Counted from the first letter of the stretch, positions 26,247-36,269 are shown. The stretch is 64,000 bases of DNA from Anaerococcus rubeinfantis (GCF_001487145.1 NZ_LN913016.1:558001-622000), one strand, 5' to 3'. Numbers and translations: made by a program. The notes: generated from the sequence alone by a model not told the origin.

Positions 26247-27251
26247 TTGTTTGAAATTCTTGCAAAAAGATTTGTAGAAAATTACAAGTCTATCGAAGAT
26301 CAAAATGTAAGATTAAAATTGATCTCGCTATCAGGTCTTATAGGAATTTTAATAAATATATTTTTATTTATAATAAAAGTAAGCATAGGATTAATAGCAT
26401 CATCATCAGCAATTTTGGGAGATGCTTTTAATAATATGAGCGATGCCCTTACAAGCCTAATCACCTTAATAGGAGCAAAGGCAAGCAGTAAGCCAGCAGA
26501 TGCCAACCACCCATATGGTCATGGAAGAAGTGAATATATAGCTAGTTTTCTTGTTTCAATTCTTATTATGCTTGTAGGATTTTTATTGTTTACAAATTCT
26601 ATAGATAGTTTTTATAAGGGAAATTTACCAAAACTTTCAAGATTAAGTATAATAATTTTGATATTCTCCCTAGGCTTTAAATTCTACATTTATTTTTTAA
26701 ATAGGAACTTAGATAAAAAATTAGATTCAAAACTAAATTTTGCTGTAATGATTGATGCAAGAAATGATATTCTTTCAACAATATCAATAATAATTGCGGT
26801 TATTTTGCAAAAATATATCAGTTTTAACCTAGATGCTTTACTTGGAATAATTCTTTCAATTATAGTATTTAAACCAGGTTTAGATTTATTTTTGGATACT
26901 ATTGATAAGCTTTTGGGAAAAGGAATCAGCAAGGAACTTCACAAAGAAATTGAAGATATAATTTTATCGGGGGATTTTATACGTGGCTATCACGATTTAA
27001 AAATCCACGAATACGGTAGAGGGAAACTTGTTGGAAGTTGTGATGTGGAAGTTCCTTCAAATATTAGTGTTGGAATTATGCATCAAGCAGTTACTAATGT
27101 TGAAATGAGGCTTCTAAAAGAGCTAAATATTTCTATAACAATCCACATGGATCCAACCTATTGTTTAATTGAAAACGATGAAAATAAAAAAATAATTGAA
27201 AATTTAAGAAAGTCAGTGAAAAATGCAAACAGAGATATTGAAAGTAGATAG
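26247..27251 (+). CDS. Cation diffusion facilitator family efflux transporter
   Basis: This 334-aa protein has a cation-efflux domain with about five or six hydrophobic helices and metal-coordinating motifs DAFNNMSDALTSL (helix 2) and ANHPYGHGRSEY. The aspartate in MIDARNDILS (helix 5) is followed by a cytoplasmic zinc-transporter-dimerisation domain (YHDLKIHEYGRGKLVGSCDVEVP). Members exchange Zn2+/Mn2+/Fe2+ for protons; the metal is not clear from sequence. A TTG start at 26247 is used, abutting the prfA stop with GGGAGAGGA upstream. It overlaps tsaC by 29 nt. Confidence 0.9.
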   Translation: MFEILAKRFVENYKSIEDQNVRLKLISLSGLIGILINIFLFIIKVSIGLIASSSAILGDAFNNMSDALTSLITLIGAKASSKPADANHPYGHGRSEYIASFLVSILIMLVGFLLFTNSIDSFYKGNLPKLSRLSIIILIFSLGFKFYIYFLNRNLDKKLDSKLNFAVMIDARNDILSTISIIIAVILQKYISFNLDALLGIILSIIVFKPGLDLFLDTIDKLLGKGISKELHKEIEDIILSGDFIRGYHDLKIHEYGRGKLVGSCDVEVPSNISVGIMHQAVTNVEMRLLKELNISITIHMDPTYCLIENDENKKIIENLRKSVKNANRDIESR

Positions 27252-28260
27252 AGAAAATATAGATGAAAATATCCTAAACCATGCAGCTGATATTATAAAA
27301 AAAGGAGAGCTAGTTGCTTTCCCAACTGAGACGGTTTATGGCTTGGGAGCAGATGGATTAAATCCAAGTGCAGCCAAGAAAATTTTTAAGGCAAAAAATA
27401 GGCCAGAAGACAATCCTTTAATTCTTCATATTGACGAAGATTATAAGCTTGACGAATTAGTTGAAAAGGTTGACTATAGGACAAAATTTTTGATTAAAAA
27501 TCTTTGGCCGGGTCCTCTTACAGTAATACTTAAAAAAAGCCCTATAATTCCTGATATAATTACAGGAGGGGGAGGTACGGTTGCTGTTAGAAGACCAAAA
27601 GATAAACTTGCAAGAGAATTTATAAAATTTTGTGACACACCAATTGCAGCTCCTTCTGCAAATATTTCGGGTAGACCTTCTCCAACAAACGCCAAGGATG
27701 TTTATTTTGATATGAATGAAAGAATTCCTCTGATAATTGATGGAGGAAGTTCTGATATTGGGATTGAATCAACAGTAATAGATATGAGTTTGGAAAATCC
27801 TTGTATTTTAAGACCAGGCTATTATACTTACGAATATATTAAAAAATTTATTCCAAATGTATGTTTGGATGATTCATTGGTTGATGATTCAAAAGTTCCA
27901 AGATCTCCTGGTCAAAAATATAAACATTATGCGCCTAAGGCAAAAATGCAAGTTTTTGTTGGAGATAAAAGTATTGAAAAAATAAATGATTTAGCTTTAA
28001 AATATAAAAATGAAGGAAAAAAAGTAGGAATATTAGTTTTTGATAAGTATACTGAAAAATTTTCTTCCTATACTACACTTTCTTTGGGAAACAGGGATAA
28101 TTTAATCGAGATGAGCCATGTTCTTTTTGAAGCTCTTAGGGATTTGGATAGAAAAAATGTAGATATTATTCTTGCCCAAGGAGTTGAAGACATTGGGCTT
28201 GGAAAGAGTATAATGAATAGGATGAAAAAATCAGCATCTGGAAATATTTTTAATGTGTAA
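27223..28260 (+). CDS. tsaC: L-threonylcarbamoyladenylate synthase (Sua5 type)
   Basis: The 345-aa enzyme makes threonylcarbamoyl-AMP for t6A37 tRNA modification. Its N-terminal YrdC domain ([43 protein letters not shown]) is joined by the [15 protein letters not shown] linker to the C-terminal Sua5 domain. That longer architecture corresponds to Bacillus YwlC. MtaB upstream in the window further modifies the same base. Its 5' end overlaps the CDF gene, and upp starts 10 nt after its stop. Confidence 0.94.
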   Translation: MQTEILKVDRENIDENILNHAADIIKKGELVAFPTETVYGLGADGLNPSAAKKIFKAKNRPEDNPLILHIDEDYKLDELVEKVDYRTKFLIKNLWPGPLTVILKKSPIIPDIITGGGGTVAVRRPKDKLAREFIKFCDTPIAAPSANISGRPSPTNAKDVYFDMNERIPLIIDGGSSDIGIESTVIDMSLENPCILRPGYYTYEYIKKFIPNVCLDDSLVDDSKVPRSPGQKYKHYAPKAKMQVFVGDKSIEKINDLALKYKNEGKKVGILVFDKYTEKFSSYTTLSLGNRDNLIEMSHVLFEALRDLDRKNVDIILAQGVEDIGLGKSIMNRMKKSASGNIFNV

Positions 28261-28270
28261 AGGAGAAATG

Positions 28271-28900
28271 ATGGGTAAAGTAACAGTTTTAGATCATCCA
28301 GTGATCAAACATAAAATTTCAATTTTAAGAGATAAAAATACAGGTTCTAATGAATTTAGATCAATAATAAGAGAAATAACAATTCTTCTAGCATATGAAG
28401 CAAGTAAGGATTTTACCTTAGAAGAATATGATATAGAAACACCAATTTGTAAAACAAAAGGTTATCAACTTTCAGGAAAAAAATTAGGAATAATTCCAAT
28501 TCTTAGAGCAGGTCTTGGTATGGTTGATGGACTAATTGAAGTTTTCCCAGCAGCAAGAGTTGGTCATATAGGAATGTATAGGGATGAAAAGACAATGAAA
28601 CCTATAGAATATTATTTAAAAATTCCTAAAGATTCTAACAAAAGAGATATGTTGGTAATTGATCCAATGCTTGCAACAGGTGGTTCAGCTTGTGATGCTA
28701 TCCAAAGATTAAAAGAAAAAGGATGTACTTCTTTAAAATTATTAAATATAATCGCAGCTCCTGAAGGGATCAAAAAAGTTCAAGAAGAACACCCAGATGT
28801 GGATATTTTTATAGCTCAATTAGATGAAAAATTAAATGATGATTGCTATATTGTTCCAGGACTTGGAGATGCTGGAGACAGATTATTTGGTACCAAATAA
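28271..28900 (+). CDS. upp: Uracil phosphoribosyltransferase
   Basis: The 209-aa salvage enzyme converts uracil and PRPP to UMP. Visible are [23 protein letters not shown] at the N-terminus, the PRPP-binding loop [13 protein letters not shown] and the uracil-recognition tail [15 protein letters not shown] at 28271 has AGGAG five bases upstream and gives the canonical N-terminus; an in-frame ATG at 28268 and one at 28253 are less well placed. Confidence 0.96.
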   Translation: MGKVTVLDHPVIKHKISILRDKNTGSNEFRSIIREITILLAYEASKDFTLEEYDIETPICKTKGYQLSGKKLGIIPILRAGLGMVDGLIEVFPAARVGHIGMYRDEKTMKPIEYYLKIPKDSNKRDMLVIDPMLATGGSACDAIQRLKEKGCTSLKLLNIIAAPEGIKKVQEEHPDVDIFIAQLDEKLNDDCYIVPGLGDAGDRLFGTK

Positions 28901-28914
28901 GAGGATAGGATAAT

Positions 28915-30192
28915 ATGAGTAAAGAAGAAATATTAGTAGTAAGAGAAAATGGGCCGTTAAAGGGAGAAGTTTATATTTCTGGAGCAAAAAATTCTGCTCT
29001 TCCAATCCTTGCTGCAAGTCTTTTAGCAACAGAGGAAGTAATTTTAGATGAGGTTCCAAAGCTTAAAGATATTGAAGTAATGGTTGAAATTTTAAGAAGT
29101 TTAAATGCTAAGGTTGAATATATTACAGAAACAAGTCTTAGAATTGATTCTTCAAAGGTTGATAAATATGAAACTCCTTTTGACTTAATGGATAAAATGA
29201 GAGCATCTTTTATAGTAATGGGTCCACTTTTATCAAGATTTGGTCATGCAATAACAAAAGCTCCGGGTGGATGTAATATTGGAAAAAGACCAATTGACTT
29301 GCATTTAAAAGGTTTTGAAGCTCTTGGTGCTGAAACTATAATGAGTCATGAAGAAATATCTTCTAGAACAAAAAATGGTTTAAAAGGAAATGTAATCTAT
29401 TTAGATTTTCCTTCAGTAGGAGCAACAGAAAATATAATGATGGCAGCGACTATGGCTGAAGGCGAAACTGTAATTGAAAACGCAGCCAAAGAACCAGAAA
29501 TTGTAGATCTTGCTTCATTTTTATCAAAAATGGGAGCAAGTATAATTGGAGCAGGAACATCTAATATCACTATTAAAGGTGTAGAAAAATTAAGAGGAAC
29601 AAGACACACCATAGTTCCAGATAGGATTGAGGCTGCAACTTATATGCTTGCAGCAGCTATTACTGGTGGAGATATCTTGGTGAAAAATGTCTTAGGTTCT
29701 CACATTAGGCCAATTATAGCAAAATTAATTGAAATGGGTGCACAAGTTGAAGAAATTGAAGATGAAGATATGATTAGGGTTAAGGCTGATGGAAAATTAA
29801 AATCCACAAATATTAAAACCCTCCCTTATCCAGGTTTTCCTACAGATGCTCAATCTCAGTTTATGGCTTTAATGACAGTTTGTAAAGGTGAATCATCAGT
29901 TGTAGAAACTGTATTTGAAAATAGGTTTATGCACGTTGATGAGCTTAAGAAAATGGGAGCTGCAATAATTACCGAAGGAAACAGGGCTGTAATTGTTGGA
30001 GTTGATAAGCTTCATGGAGCTGAAGTAAAAGCTACAGATTTAAGAGCAGGGGCTGCTTTAATTCTTGCAGGTCTTGTTGCAGATGGAGAAACAAAAATAT
30101 CTGATATCTACCATATAGATAGGGGATATAGTTATCTAATCGAAAAGTTTACAAAACTTGGAGCTCTTATTGAAAGAAAACAGGTAAATTAA
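28915..30192 (+). CDS. murA: UDP-N-acetylglucosamine 1-carboxyvinyltransferase
   Basis: The 425-aa enzyme catalyses the first committed step of peptidoglycan synthesis. It has the fosfomycin-target cysteine C120 in GGCNIGKRPIDLHL, the N-terminal GAKNSALPILAASLL and the C-terminal DLRAGAALILAGLVADG, all standard. Low-GC Gram-positives often carry two murA paralogues; which one this is cannot be said. It follows upp closely and precedes recD2 by two bases. Confidence 0.96.
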   Translation: MSKEEILVVRENGPLKGEVYISGAKNSALPILAASLLATEEVILDEVPKLKDIEVMVEILRSLNAKVEYITETSLRIDSSKVDKYETPFDLMDKMRASFIVMGPLLSRFGHAITKAPGGCNIGKRPIDLHLKGFEALGAETIMSHEEISSRTKNGLKGNVIYLDFPSVGATENIMMAATMAEGETVIENAAKEPEIVDLASFLSKMGASIIGAGTSNITIKGVEKLRGTRHTIVPDRIEAATYMLAAAITGGDILVKNVLGSHIRPIIAKLIEMGAQVEEIEDEDMIRVKADGKLKSTNIKTLPYPGFPTDAQSQFMALMTVCKGESSVVETVFENRFMHVDELKKMGAAIITEGNRAVIVGVDKLHGAEVKATDLRAGAALILAGLVADGETKISDIYHIDRGYSYLIEKFTKLGALIERKQVN

Positions 30193-30194
30193 TA

Positions 30195-32348
30195 ATGAAA
30201 TTTGAAGGCATAATTAAAAGTATAATTTATAGAAATGAAGAAAATGGATACACAGTATTATCCTTGGAAACTTCTGACTCACCTATAACTTGTACTGGAA
30301 TTATGCCTTTTTTTAATGAAAATGATCAAATTCTTGTTGAGGGAGAATTAATTTATCATGATAAATATGGGGAGCAAATAAATGTAGAAGGTGCTAGGAT
30401 AAAAAAACCTTCTGGTAAAAAAGCAATTATTTCCTATCTTTCTAGCGGAAATATTGAATCAATTGGAAAAAAAACTGCCGAATTAATTTATGAAAAATTT
30501 GGTGACCAAGCAATTGACATTGTTTTTAATGAACCTAATAAACTTTTATCAATTCATGGAATTGGAAAGAAAAAACTTGAAAAAATAAAAGAATCTACAA
30601 TTGAAGCTAAAGATAGCAGAGAAGCTCTCTTATATCTTCAAGGTTTAAATATTTCATTTAATTTGGCAAATAAAATTTATAAGGCCTACGGTGACAATAC
30701 AATTTCTATAGTAAAAACAAATCCTTACAAATTATCTGAAGATATTTCAGGGGTTGGTTTTGTAATGGCTGATAATATAGCCATAAACATGCAAATGGAA
30801 AATGATTCTAAATTTAGAATTTCAGCAGCACTTTCTTATATTTTAAAAAATGATGCAGAGATGAGCGGGTCTTGTGCTATTAAAAAAGAAGATTTGATAA
30901 ATAAAACTTTTGACTTGATAAAAGTTGATAAAAATAAAATAGATGAACAAATTAATGAAGATCTTTTAAAATCAAAAATTCAAATAATGAAAATTGCTGA
31001 TGACGACTTTGTTTATGATAAGGATATTTATAAGGCTGAAAAATCTACAGCAATTAATCTTTCAAGACTTCAAAATGAAAAATACATATTTGATATAGAA
31101 ATTAATGAAGACTTGGATGCTTTTTCGAAAGAGCAAGAAATTGCAATTAAAGAGGCTTTTAATAATATGCTTTTGGTAATTACTGGAGGTCCAGGAACTG
31201 GAAAAACTACAATTATAAAAGCAATTTGTAATATTTTGGATGAAAATGGATTAAAATATAATCTTGCGGCTCCAACAGGAAGAGCTGCAAAGAGAATGCA
31301 AGAATCAACAGAAAATTCTGCTCTTACAATCCATAGACTTATTGGAATTAAACCTGATAGTCCAATTCCAGAATATAATGAAGATAATCCTTTGGAATGT
31401 GATTATGTAATTGTTGATGAAGCGTCAATGATTGATATAAAATTGATGGATAAATTATTGAAAGCCTTATCAACAAATACAGCCTTAATTTTGGTTGGAG
31501 ATCATAATCAACTTCCTAGCGTTGGTCCTGGGAATGTTTTAAAAGATATTTTGGATACGGACATAAAATCTGTTAGGCTTAAAAAAATATTTAGGCAGGC
31601 CAAGGAGAGCAATATTGTTGTAAATGCACACAGGATAAATGATGGCTCGTATCCAATTTTAAATCAAAAAAATAAAGATTTTTTCTTTATAGATTCAAAT
31701 TCTAAAAATTTTGAAAAAGATTTGCTCGATTTAGTTAAGTTCAGGCTTCCAAATTATTATAAGCTTGACCCAATTAATGATATTCAAATTCTTGCTCCAG
31801 GTAAAAAATCTTTGTGGGGTGTAGTTAACATTAATGATATTTGCCAAAAAGAGTTAAATAAAAATCCAAAATCTATTAAAATTAATAATAAAATTTTCAA
31901 ATTAAATGATAAGGTAATGCAGGTTAGAAATAATTATGACCTTGTAAGCCTAGATCCAGGAAATTTTGAAGATGGGGTCTACAATGGAGATATTGGAAGA
32001 ATTTTTGATATTGATAAAGAAAGAGAAGAATTAAAAGTTGAATTTTATGATGGAAATATTGTATCTTACAAGAAAGAAGACATAAAAGATTTAGATCTTT
32101 CTTATGCAATTACAATTCATAAATCTCAAGGATCTGAATTTGATTGTGTTTTAATTCCAATGATGAGCACAGCTTATATGCTTTTAAATAGAAATTTATT
32201 GTATACAGCTATTACAAGGGCGAAAAAATTGGTGGTTTTACTTGGTGAAAAAAGAATTTTAAAACAAATGGTAAGAAATAATAATGAGTCAAAAAGATTG
32301 ACTAATTTGAGTTTTTGGATAAAAGAATTGTCAGAGGCCTTAAAATGA
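30195..32348 (+). CDS. recD2: RecD2-type ATP-dependent DNA helicase
   Basis: This 717-aa SF1B helicase has the RecD2 N-terminal extension with an OB-like start (FEGIIKSIIYRNEENGYTVL) and HhH repeats (GIGKKLEKIKE-like). The motor follows: Walker A ITGGPGTGKTTIIKAI (~330), motif II VIVDEASMIDIKLMDKL, GDHNQLPSVGPGNVL, and an SH3-like insertion. C-terminal motif VI (TAITRAKKLVVLLG) closes it. RecD2 acts in repair without RecBC. It shares four bases with comF (ATGA). Confidence 0.93.
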   Translation: MKFEGIIKSIIYRNEENGYTVLSLETSDSPITCTGIMPFFNENDQILVEGELIYHDKYGEQINVEGARIKKPSGKKAIISYLSSGNIESIGKKTAELIYEKFGDQAIDIVFNEPNKLLSIHGIGKKKLEKIKESTIEAKDSREALLYLQGLNISFNLANKIYKAYGDNTISIVKTNPYKLSEDISGVGFVMADNIAINMQMENDSKFRISAALSYILKNDAEMSGSCAIKKEDLINKTFDLIKVDKNKIDEQINEDLLKSKIQIMKIADDDFVYDKDIYKAEKSTAINLSRLQNEKYIFDIEINEDLDAFSKEQEIAIKEAFNNMLLVITGGPGTGKTTIIKAICNILDENGLKYNLAAPTGRAAKRMQESTENSALTIHRLIGIKPDSPIPEYNEDNPLECDYVIVDEASMIDIKLMDKLLKALSTNTALILVGDHNQLPSVGPGNVLKDILDTDIKSVRLKKIFRQAKESNIVVNAHRINDGSYPILNQKNKDFFFIDSNSKNFEKDLLDLVKFRLPNYYKLDPINDIQILAPGKKSLWGVVNINDICQKELNKNPKSIKINNKIFKLNDKVMQVRNNYDLVSLDPGNFEDGVYNGDIGRIFDIDKEREELKVEFYDGNIVSYKKEDIKDLDLSYAITIHKSQGSEFDCVLIPMMSTAYMLLNRNLLYTAITRAKKLVVLLGEKRILKQMVRNNNESKRLTNLSFWIKELSEALK

Positions 32349-32977
32349 TTGGGGATTTTTTATTTTTGGATGATAATTTGTGCCTTTTTTGCAAGGAAGA
32401 AGAAAGAGAGAAATTTTTCTTGTGTGAAAATTGCCTTTCAAAGCTTGATTATGTTGACAATGAATTTGAAATTTTAAATTATAAGGCGAGGTCCTTATAT
32501 TTTTATAATTCTTTTATATCTCACTTAATTTCTGATTATAAATTTAATAGGAATACTTCTTTGTATAAGGTTTTTGGTCAAATGCTTTATGAATTTTTAA
32601 AAGAGAAGAATATGGATGATTTTGATTATATTTTGACTTGTCCATCATCAAATTCCGTTTTAAATTTAAGAGGATTTGACCATGTGAAATTAATCTGTGA
32701 TTATTTCATAAAAAATACTGATATGACCTATCTTAAAGGCTTTAAAAAAATCAAAAATACAAAAGCTCAACACAAATTATCTCTTGAGGATAGGGCAAAA
32801 AATTTGAGAAACTCCTTTGAATTTAAAGGAGATTTGACTGGGAAAAAGGTTTTGATTTTTGATGATATTATTACAAGTTCAAATACGGTAAAAGAAATTA
32901 TAAGAACAATAGAAAAATCAAATCCCAAAAAACTTGAAGCTATAGCCATAGCTTCAAGTCATAGGGTAAAAAAATAA
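32345..32977 (+). CDS. comF: ComF-family phosphoribosyltransferase-like protein
   Basis: The 210-aa protein has an N-terminal CxxC...CxxC zinc site (CLFCKEEEREKFFLCENC) and a phosphoribosyltransferase domain with KVLIFDDIITSSNTVKEI. ATG at 32345 overlaps the recD2 stop and is preferred to an upstream in-frame TTG. In Bacillus ComFC is needed for transformation, and with comEC this fits a DNA-uptake role, though the biochemical function is not fixed. A terminator and repeat A2 begin at its stop codon. Confidence 0.88.
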   Translation: MIGDFLFLDDNLCLFCKEEEREKFFLCENCLSKLDYVDNEFEILNYKARSLYFYNSFISHLISDYKFNRNTSLYKVFGQMLYEFLKEKNMDDFDYILTCPSSNSVLNLRGFDHVKLICDYFIKNTDMTYLKGFKKIKNTKAQHKLSLEDRAKNLRNSFEFKGDLTGKKVLIFDDIITSSNTVKEIIRTIEKSNPKKLEAIAIASSHRVKK

Positions 32978-33180
32978 GGTGCGGGGCACCTTTAGAGCGT
33001 AGACAAAGTTAGTTTAGTAATTTATTATTAATTTAAAAATAAAATTACGCTACTGCCCATCTCGACTAAGTGAGTGAAACGAACGCATGGAGAGATCCCA
33101 TGAGATTTCTCCGCTCGTTACACTCGGTCGAAATGGGAAAATTTTTAGTTTGTCAACATTCTGAAGGTGCAAGCCACCTT
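32976..33180. repeat. Terminator-flanked inverted-repeat element A2
   Basis: A 173-bp non-coding unit (32992-33164), the same length as A1, begins TTAGAGCGTAGACAAAGT and ends in the imperfect inverse TTTGTCAACATTCTGA. The left flank AAGGTGC-GGG-GCACCTT and right flank AAGGTG-CAAGC-CACCTT are two versions of one terminator hairpin. The right one keeps the T-run and the left one abuts the comF stop. The core is strongly similar to A1, sharing CCATCTCGACTAAGTGAGTG and ACGAACGCATGGAGAGATC. No gene is inside it. Confidence 0.8.
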
Positions 33181-33185
33181 ATTTT

Positions 33186-34559
33186 TTATGCATTTTCTTT
33201 CAAAAATTCGTGGATTTTTACGGCTAGGGCCATTTCTATTCTTTTTTTGAAAACTTTGCAACCATAATCGTAAATTTTATTTATATCGCCGCCTGCATTA
33301 TAATTATTTGCTGCACATCCTCCTGAACAATACATTTGTGCCCAGCAGTCTTTGCATTTTTCTTGGCTATATAAATTATTTTTCTTAAAATCTTTGATTA
33401 TTTCTTCATTTTTTATTCCTTCAAATACATTTCCTATTTTAAAATCATCATTTCCAACAAATTGGTGGCAAGGGAATAAGTCTCCTGTTGGAGTTACTGC
33501 CATATATTCTGATCCGGATCCACATCCGGAAATTCTCTTGTAAACGCAAGGACCATTGTTTAAATCTATCATATAATGATAGAAAATAAATTTATCATCC
33601 TTATCAATTGCATCAATCATCATATCTGCAAGTTTTTCATATTCTTGATAAATTCTTGGAAGGTGTGCTTCTTTTAAAGCATAATCTTCTTCATTATTTC
33701 CAACAACTGGCTCAAGTGATGTTCTTTTAAAACCTAAATCTAGGTAAGTTTTTATATCTTCAGTGAAATCTAAATTATTTGCAGTAAAGGTTCCTCTCAT
33801 GTAATATTCCTTGTCCCCACGAGATTTTACTAATTTTTGAAAATTTGGAACAATTTTATCGAAAGATCCTCTTCCATCAGAAGTTTTCCTAAACTCATCG
33901 TGTTTTTCCTTTCTTCCGTCAAGAGAAAGCACAACATTTTTCATATTTTCATTAAGATATTCAATTTTTTCATCATCTAAAAGCATTCCATTTGTGGTCA
34001 AAGTGAAATTAAAATGCTTATTAAATTCTTTTTCTTTACTTCTTGCATAATCGACGGTATTTTTTACCAAATCCCAATTCAAAAGCGGTTCTCCACCAAA
34101 AAAATCTATATCTAAATTATAGTGAGATCCAGAATTTTCTAAAAGAAAATCTATGGCTTTTTTTGAAACTTCATCTGTCATGATTGCTTCAGGTCCATGG
34201 TAGCGGCCTTCTTTGGCAAAGCAATATTCACAAGATAAATTGCAAGTGTGACTTACATTTAAGCACATTGCCTTAAGGTAAGTTTTTCTTTTGTCTAAAT
34301 CAATGGTCAAGTCTTTGAAATCATCCTCTGAAAATAAAACTTTTTCTGAAACTAAATTTTTAACTTCTTCATAGGCTTCATCAAATTGGTCCTTATTTAT
34401 TTTGTGAAGACCCATAATTTCTTCTTCAATTTTTTCTTTTTCTATATCTTTATTTAAAAGACTAATAATATCATAGGAAATTTCATCAACCAAGTGAACT
34501 GATCCAGAATAAACATCCAAAACAATATTATAGCCTTTTGCCTTATATTGGTGTATCAT
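33186..34559 (-). CDS. scfB: SCIFF peptide radical SAM maturase
   Basis: The 457-aa enzyme installs thioether crosslinks in the adjacent SCIFF peptide. The first ~80 residues resemble a RiPP recognition element. The radical-SAM CxxxCxxC is C106-NLS-C110-EY-C113, followed by DFFGGEPLLNW. The C-terminal SPASM region holds the auxiliary-cluster cysteines (CVYKRISGCGSGSEYMAVTPTGDLFPCHQ, CKDCWAQMYCSGGCAANNY). It lies 64 bp downstream of the precursor gene, separated by a hairpin with a T-run. The SCIFF pair is near-universal in Clostridia, but its biological role is not established. Confidence 0.95.
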   Translation of the reverse strand: MIHQYKAKGYNIVLDVYSGSVHLVDEISYDIISLLNKDIEKEKIEEEIMGLHKINKDQFDEAYEEVKNLVSEKVLFSEDDFKDLTIDLDKRKTYLKAMCLNVSHTCNLSCEYCFAKEGRYHGPEAIMTDEVSKKAIDFLLENSGSHYNLDIDFFGGEPLLNWDLVKNTVDYARSKEKEFNKHFNFTLTTNGMLLDDEKIEYLNENMKNVVLSLDGRKEKHDEFRKTSDGRGSFDKIVPNFQKLVKSRGDKEYYMRGTFTANNLDFTEDIKTYLDLGFKRTSLEPVVGNNEEDYALKEAHLPRIYQEYEKLADMMIDAIDKDDKFIFYHYMIDLNNGPCVYKRISGCGSGSEYMAVTPTGDLFPCHQFVGNDDFKIGNVFEGIKNEEIIKDFKKNNLYSQEKCKDCWAQMYCSGGCAANNYNAGGDINKIYDYGCKVFKKRIEMALAVKIHEFLKENA

Positions 34560-34601
34560 TTTTTCTCCTTAATTTATAGTAAAATAGTAAGAATTATACA
34601 A

Positions 34602-34630
34602 TAAAAAAATAAGGGGCTTGCCCTTATTTA
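34602..34630 (-). terminator. Intercistronic terminator/attenuator between scfA and scfB
   Basis: On the minus strand AAATAAGGG-CAAG-CCCCTTATTT is followed by TTTT, starting on the scfA stop codon. It should make the short precursor mRNA more abundant than the bicistronic one. Confidence 0.75.
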
Positions 34631-34773
34631 TTTTTTGTGTTAACACATTCTTGGTTAGCAACTCCACAAGATGTTTTGCAAGCTGATTGGCAAGATGTTT
34701 GACATTCGCCACAGCCGCCGTCTTTTTTGCTTTTGTGAAGATTTCTTGTATTCAAAGTAATAATTCTTTTCAT
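34624..34773 (-). CDS. scfA: SCIFF ranthipeptide precursor (six cysteines in forty-five residues)
   Basis: The 49-codon gene encodes MKRIITLNTRNLHKSKK followed by a Gly-Gly and a cysteine-rich core with six Cys at positions 21, 24, 28, 32, 36 and 43 (CGECQTSCQSACKTSC, then NQEC). The TLNTRN leader and the CxECQTSCQSACKTSC core are the family hallmark. The maturase is the next gene on the same strand. GGAG lies 6 nt before the ATG and a consensus promoter is directly upstream. Thioether links from core Cys to a Thr are expected from characterised homologues. There is no dedicated exporter or protease next to it. Confidence 0.96.
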   Translation of the reverse strand: MKRIITLNTRNLHKSKKDGGCGECQTSCQSACKTSCGVANQECVNTKNK

Positions 34774-34800
34774 ATGTATCTCCTTTTTTTCTATAGATTA

Positions 34801-34829
34801 ATAATATCAAAATAGACTTTTTTTGTCAA
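34801..34829 (-). promoter_or_regulatory. Promoter of scfA-scfB
   Basis: On the minus strand a perfect TTGACA and TATTAT are separated by 17 bp; the -35 overlaps the last codons of the upstream decarboxylase gene. Confidence 0.75.
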
Positions 34830-36166
34830 TCTATAAGAGGAATCGAAGAATCATCTATAGATAGGTCAAAACCTAAGTTATCAAGATATTTGATTTGGTC
34901 AATTATTTTTTGATTTATTATCTCTCCGGGAATTAAAAGAGGAATTCCAGGGGGATAGGCGTAAACATATGAAGCTGAAATTTTTCCTTGAGATTTTTCT
35001 ATTTTTTCAAGGTGATTTTCTTTTGAAAAACTTTCACTAATGGAATATTTTTTCTGGCATTCTACAAATTCAAAAGAAAAATCAGATTTTTTATACTTTA
35101 TTTTTTTATCAATTTTTATGAGGGCATTTTTTAGCCTTTCAAAACCTTCTTTTGTATCAAAAATACTGGAAATTAGAATCACATAAGTCGCACTTGCCAT
35201 CTCGATTTCAATTTTTTCTTTATATAATAAATCAGCAAGGTCATTTCCATTTATATTTGTATTTTTACAAGAAATAAGAATTTTTGAAATATCCTTATTT
35301 TTAGAATTTATAAATTTTAAATTTTTAAGTTTTGTTTGGTACAAAGAATTTAAATTTTTAACTAAATCATCCCAAAGGTCAAAAAATCTAGGAAATTTTT
35401 CAACCATATCATCAATTGATCCACTTATAAGATAGGATGGGGAAGAGGTTTGGAAAATTGCCATATTTCTTCTGATTTCTTTTTTATCTATATTTTTATT
35501 CTTTATTATAATCCCACTTGAAGGAGTAAGGGCAGACAAATTTTTGTGAAAAGATGTTATGGCAAGGTCATAGGAAAAATTATTTTTATATTCTGACAAA
35601 ATTGTATGAGAACCATGAGCCATATCAAGAAGTAAAAAAATATTTTTATCCTTAATAATTTTTTGGATTTTTTTCAAATTGACCATATAGCCCTCATAAG
35701 TTGGAGATGTTATAAAAATCAAAGAATAAGAATTTTTTTCGATTTTTTCCTTTAAATCTTCATAATCAATATCGTAGGCCATATCATTTTCATCTATTTT
35801 TACCCTTATATAGTCAGGATCAAGATCAAAAACTTCAATAGCATTAAAAACAGACTTGTGGGAATTTCTTTGGACAAGGATTTTTTTATTATTTTTTGTA
35901 AGTGCCCTAAGGCTTGCAAGAATTCCACAAGTTGAACCATTTGTTGATATTATAAAATCATCAGCATTATAAATTTGAGCAAGCTTTTTTTCCATATTTT
36001 TAAAAAGACTTTTTGGATTATTTAAATTATCAAAATCCCTAATTTCAGTTATATCCCTATCGTAGGAAATTTTTTTATTTAAGATTTTTTTATTCCTCTT
36101 ATGCCCTGGCATGGCAAAGGGATAATAATCTTCTTTTATATATAAATCTAATTTTTCATTTAGCAT
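34826..36166 (-). CDS. Orn/Lys/Arg decarboxylase-family PLP enzyme
   Basis: The 446-aa fold-type I PLP enzyme has Schiff-base Lys208 in ITSFHKNLSALTPSSG, PLP-anchoring DMAHGSH (~181-187) and the N-terminal PFAMPGHKRNK substrate motif of this class. A C-terminal domain ends PPGIPLLIPGEIINQ. It lacks the long N-terminal wing domain of E. coli CadA/SpeA, so it matches the short Bacillus YaaO/SpeA type that makes cadaverine or agmatine. The substrate cannot be decided from sequence. It is upstream of scfA with the SCIFF promoter overlapping its end, so a shared function is not implied. Confidence 0.88.
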   Translation of the reverse strand: MLNEKLDLYIKEDYYPFAMPGHKRNKKILNKKISYDRDITEIRDFDNLNNPKSLFKNMEKKLAQIYNADDFIISTNGSTCGILASLRALTKNNKKILVQRNSHKSVFNAIEVFDLDPDYIRVKIDENDMAYDIDYEDLKEKIEKNSYSLIFITSPTYEGYMVNLKKIQKIIKDKNIFLLLDMAHGSHTILSEYKNNFSYDLAITSFHKNLSALTPSSGIIIKNKNIDKKEIRRNMAIFQTSSPSYLISGSIDDMVEKFPRFFDLWDDLVKNLNSLYQTKLKNLKFINSKNKDISKILISCKNTNINGNDLADLLYKEKIEIEMASATYVILISSIFDTKEGFERLKNALIKIDKKIKYKKSDFSFEFVECQKKYSISESFSKENHLEKIEKSQGKISASYVYAYPPGIPLLIPGEIINQKIIDQIKYLDNLGFDLSIDDSSIPLID

Positions 36167-36240
36167 TTTTTTATCCTTTCTATTAAAAATATTATACTAC
36201 AAAAATTTTTATAAATTTTTTTTAAAAATATGACATGATA

Positions 36241-36269
36241 TTTACATAATCTGTGATATAATGTATAAT
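36241..36269 (+). promoter_or_regulatory. Promoter of the LTA-synthase-like gene
   Basis: TTTACA and TATAAT are separated by 17 bp. A second TATAAT 7 bp earlier overlaps this region but lacks a well-placed -35. Confidence 0.5.

Noticed and set aside
33070-33267. 65-codon open frame inside repeat A2
   Set aside because: It lies in the repeat and the antisense end of scfB, with no ribosome site and no protein-like pattern.
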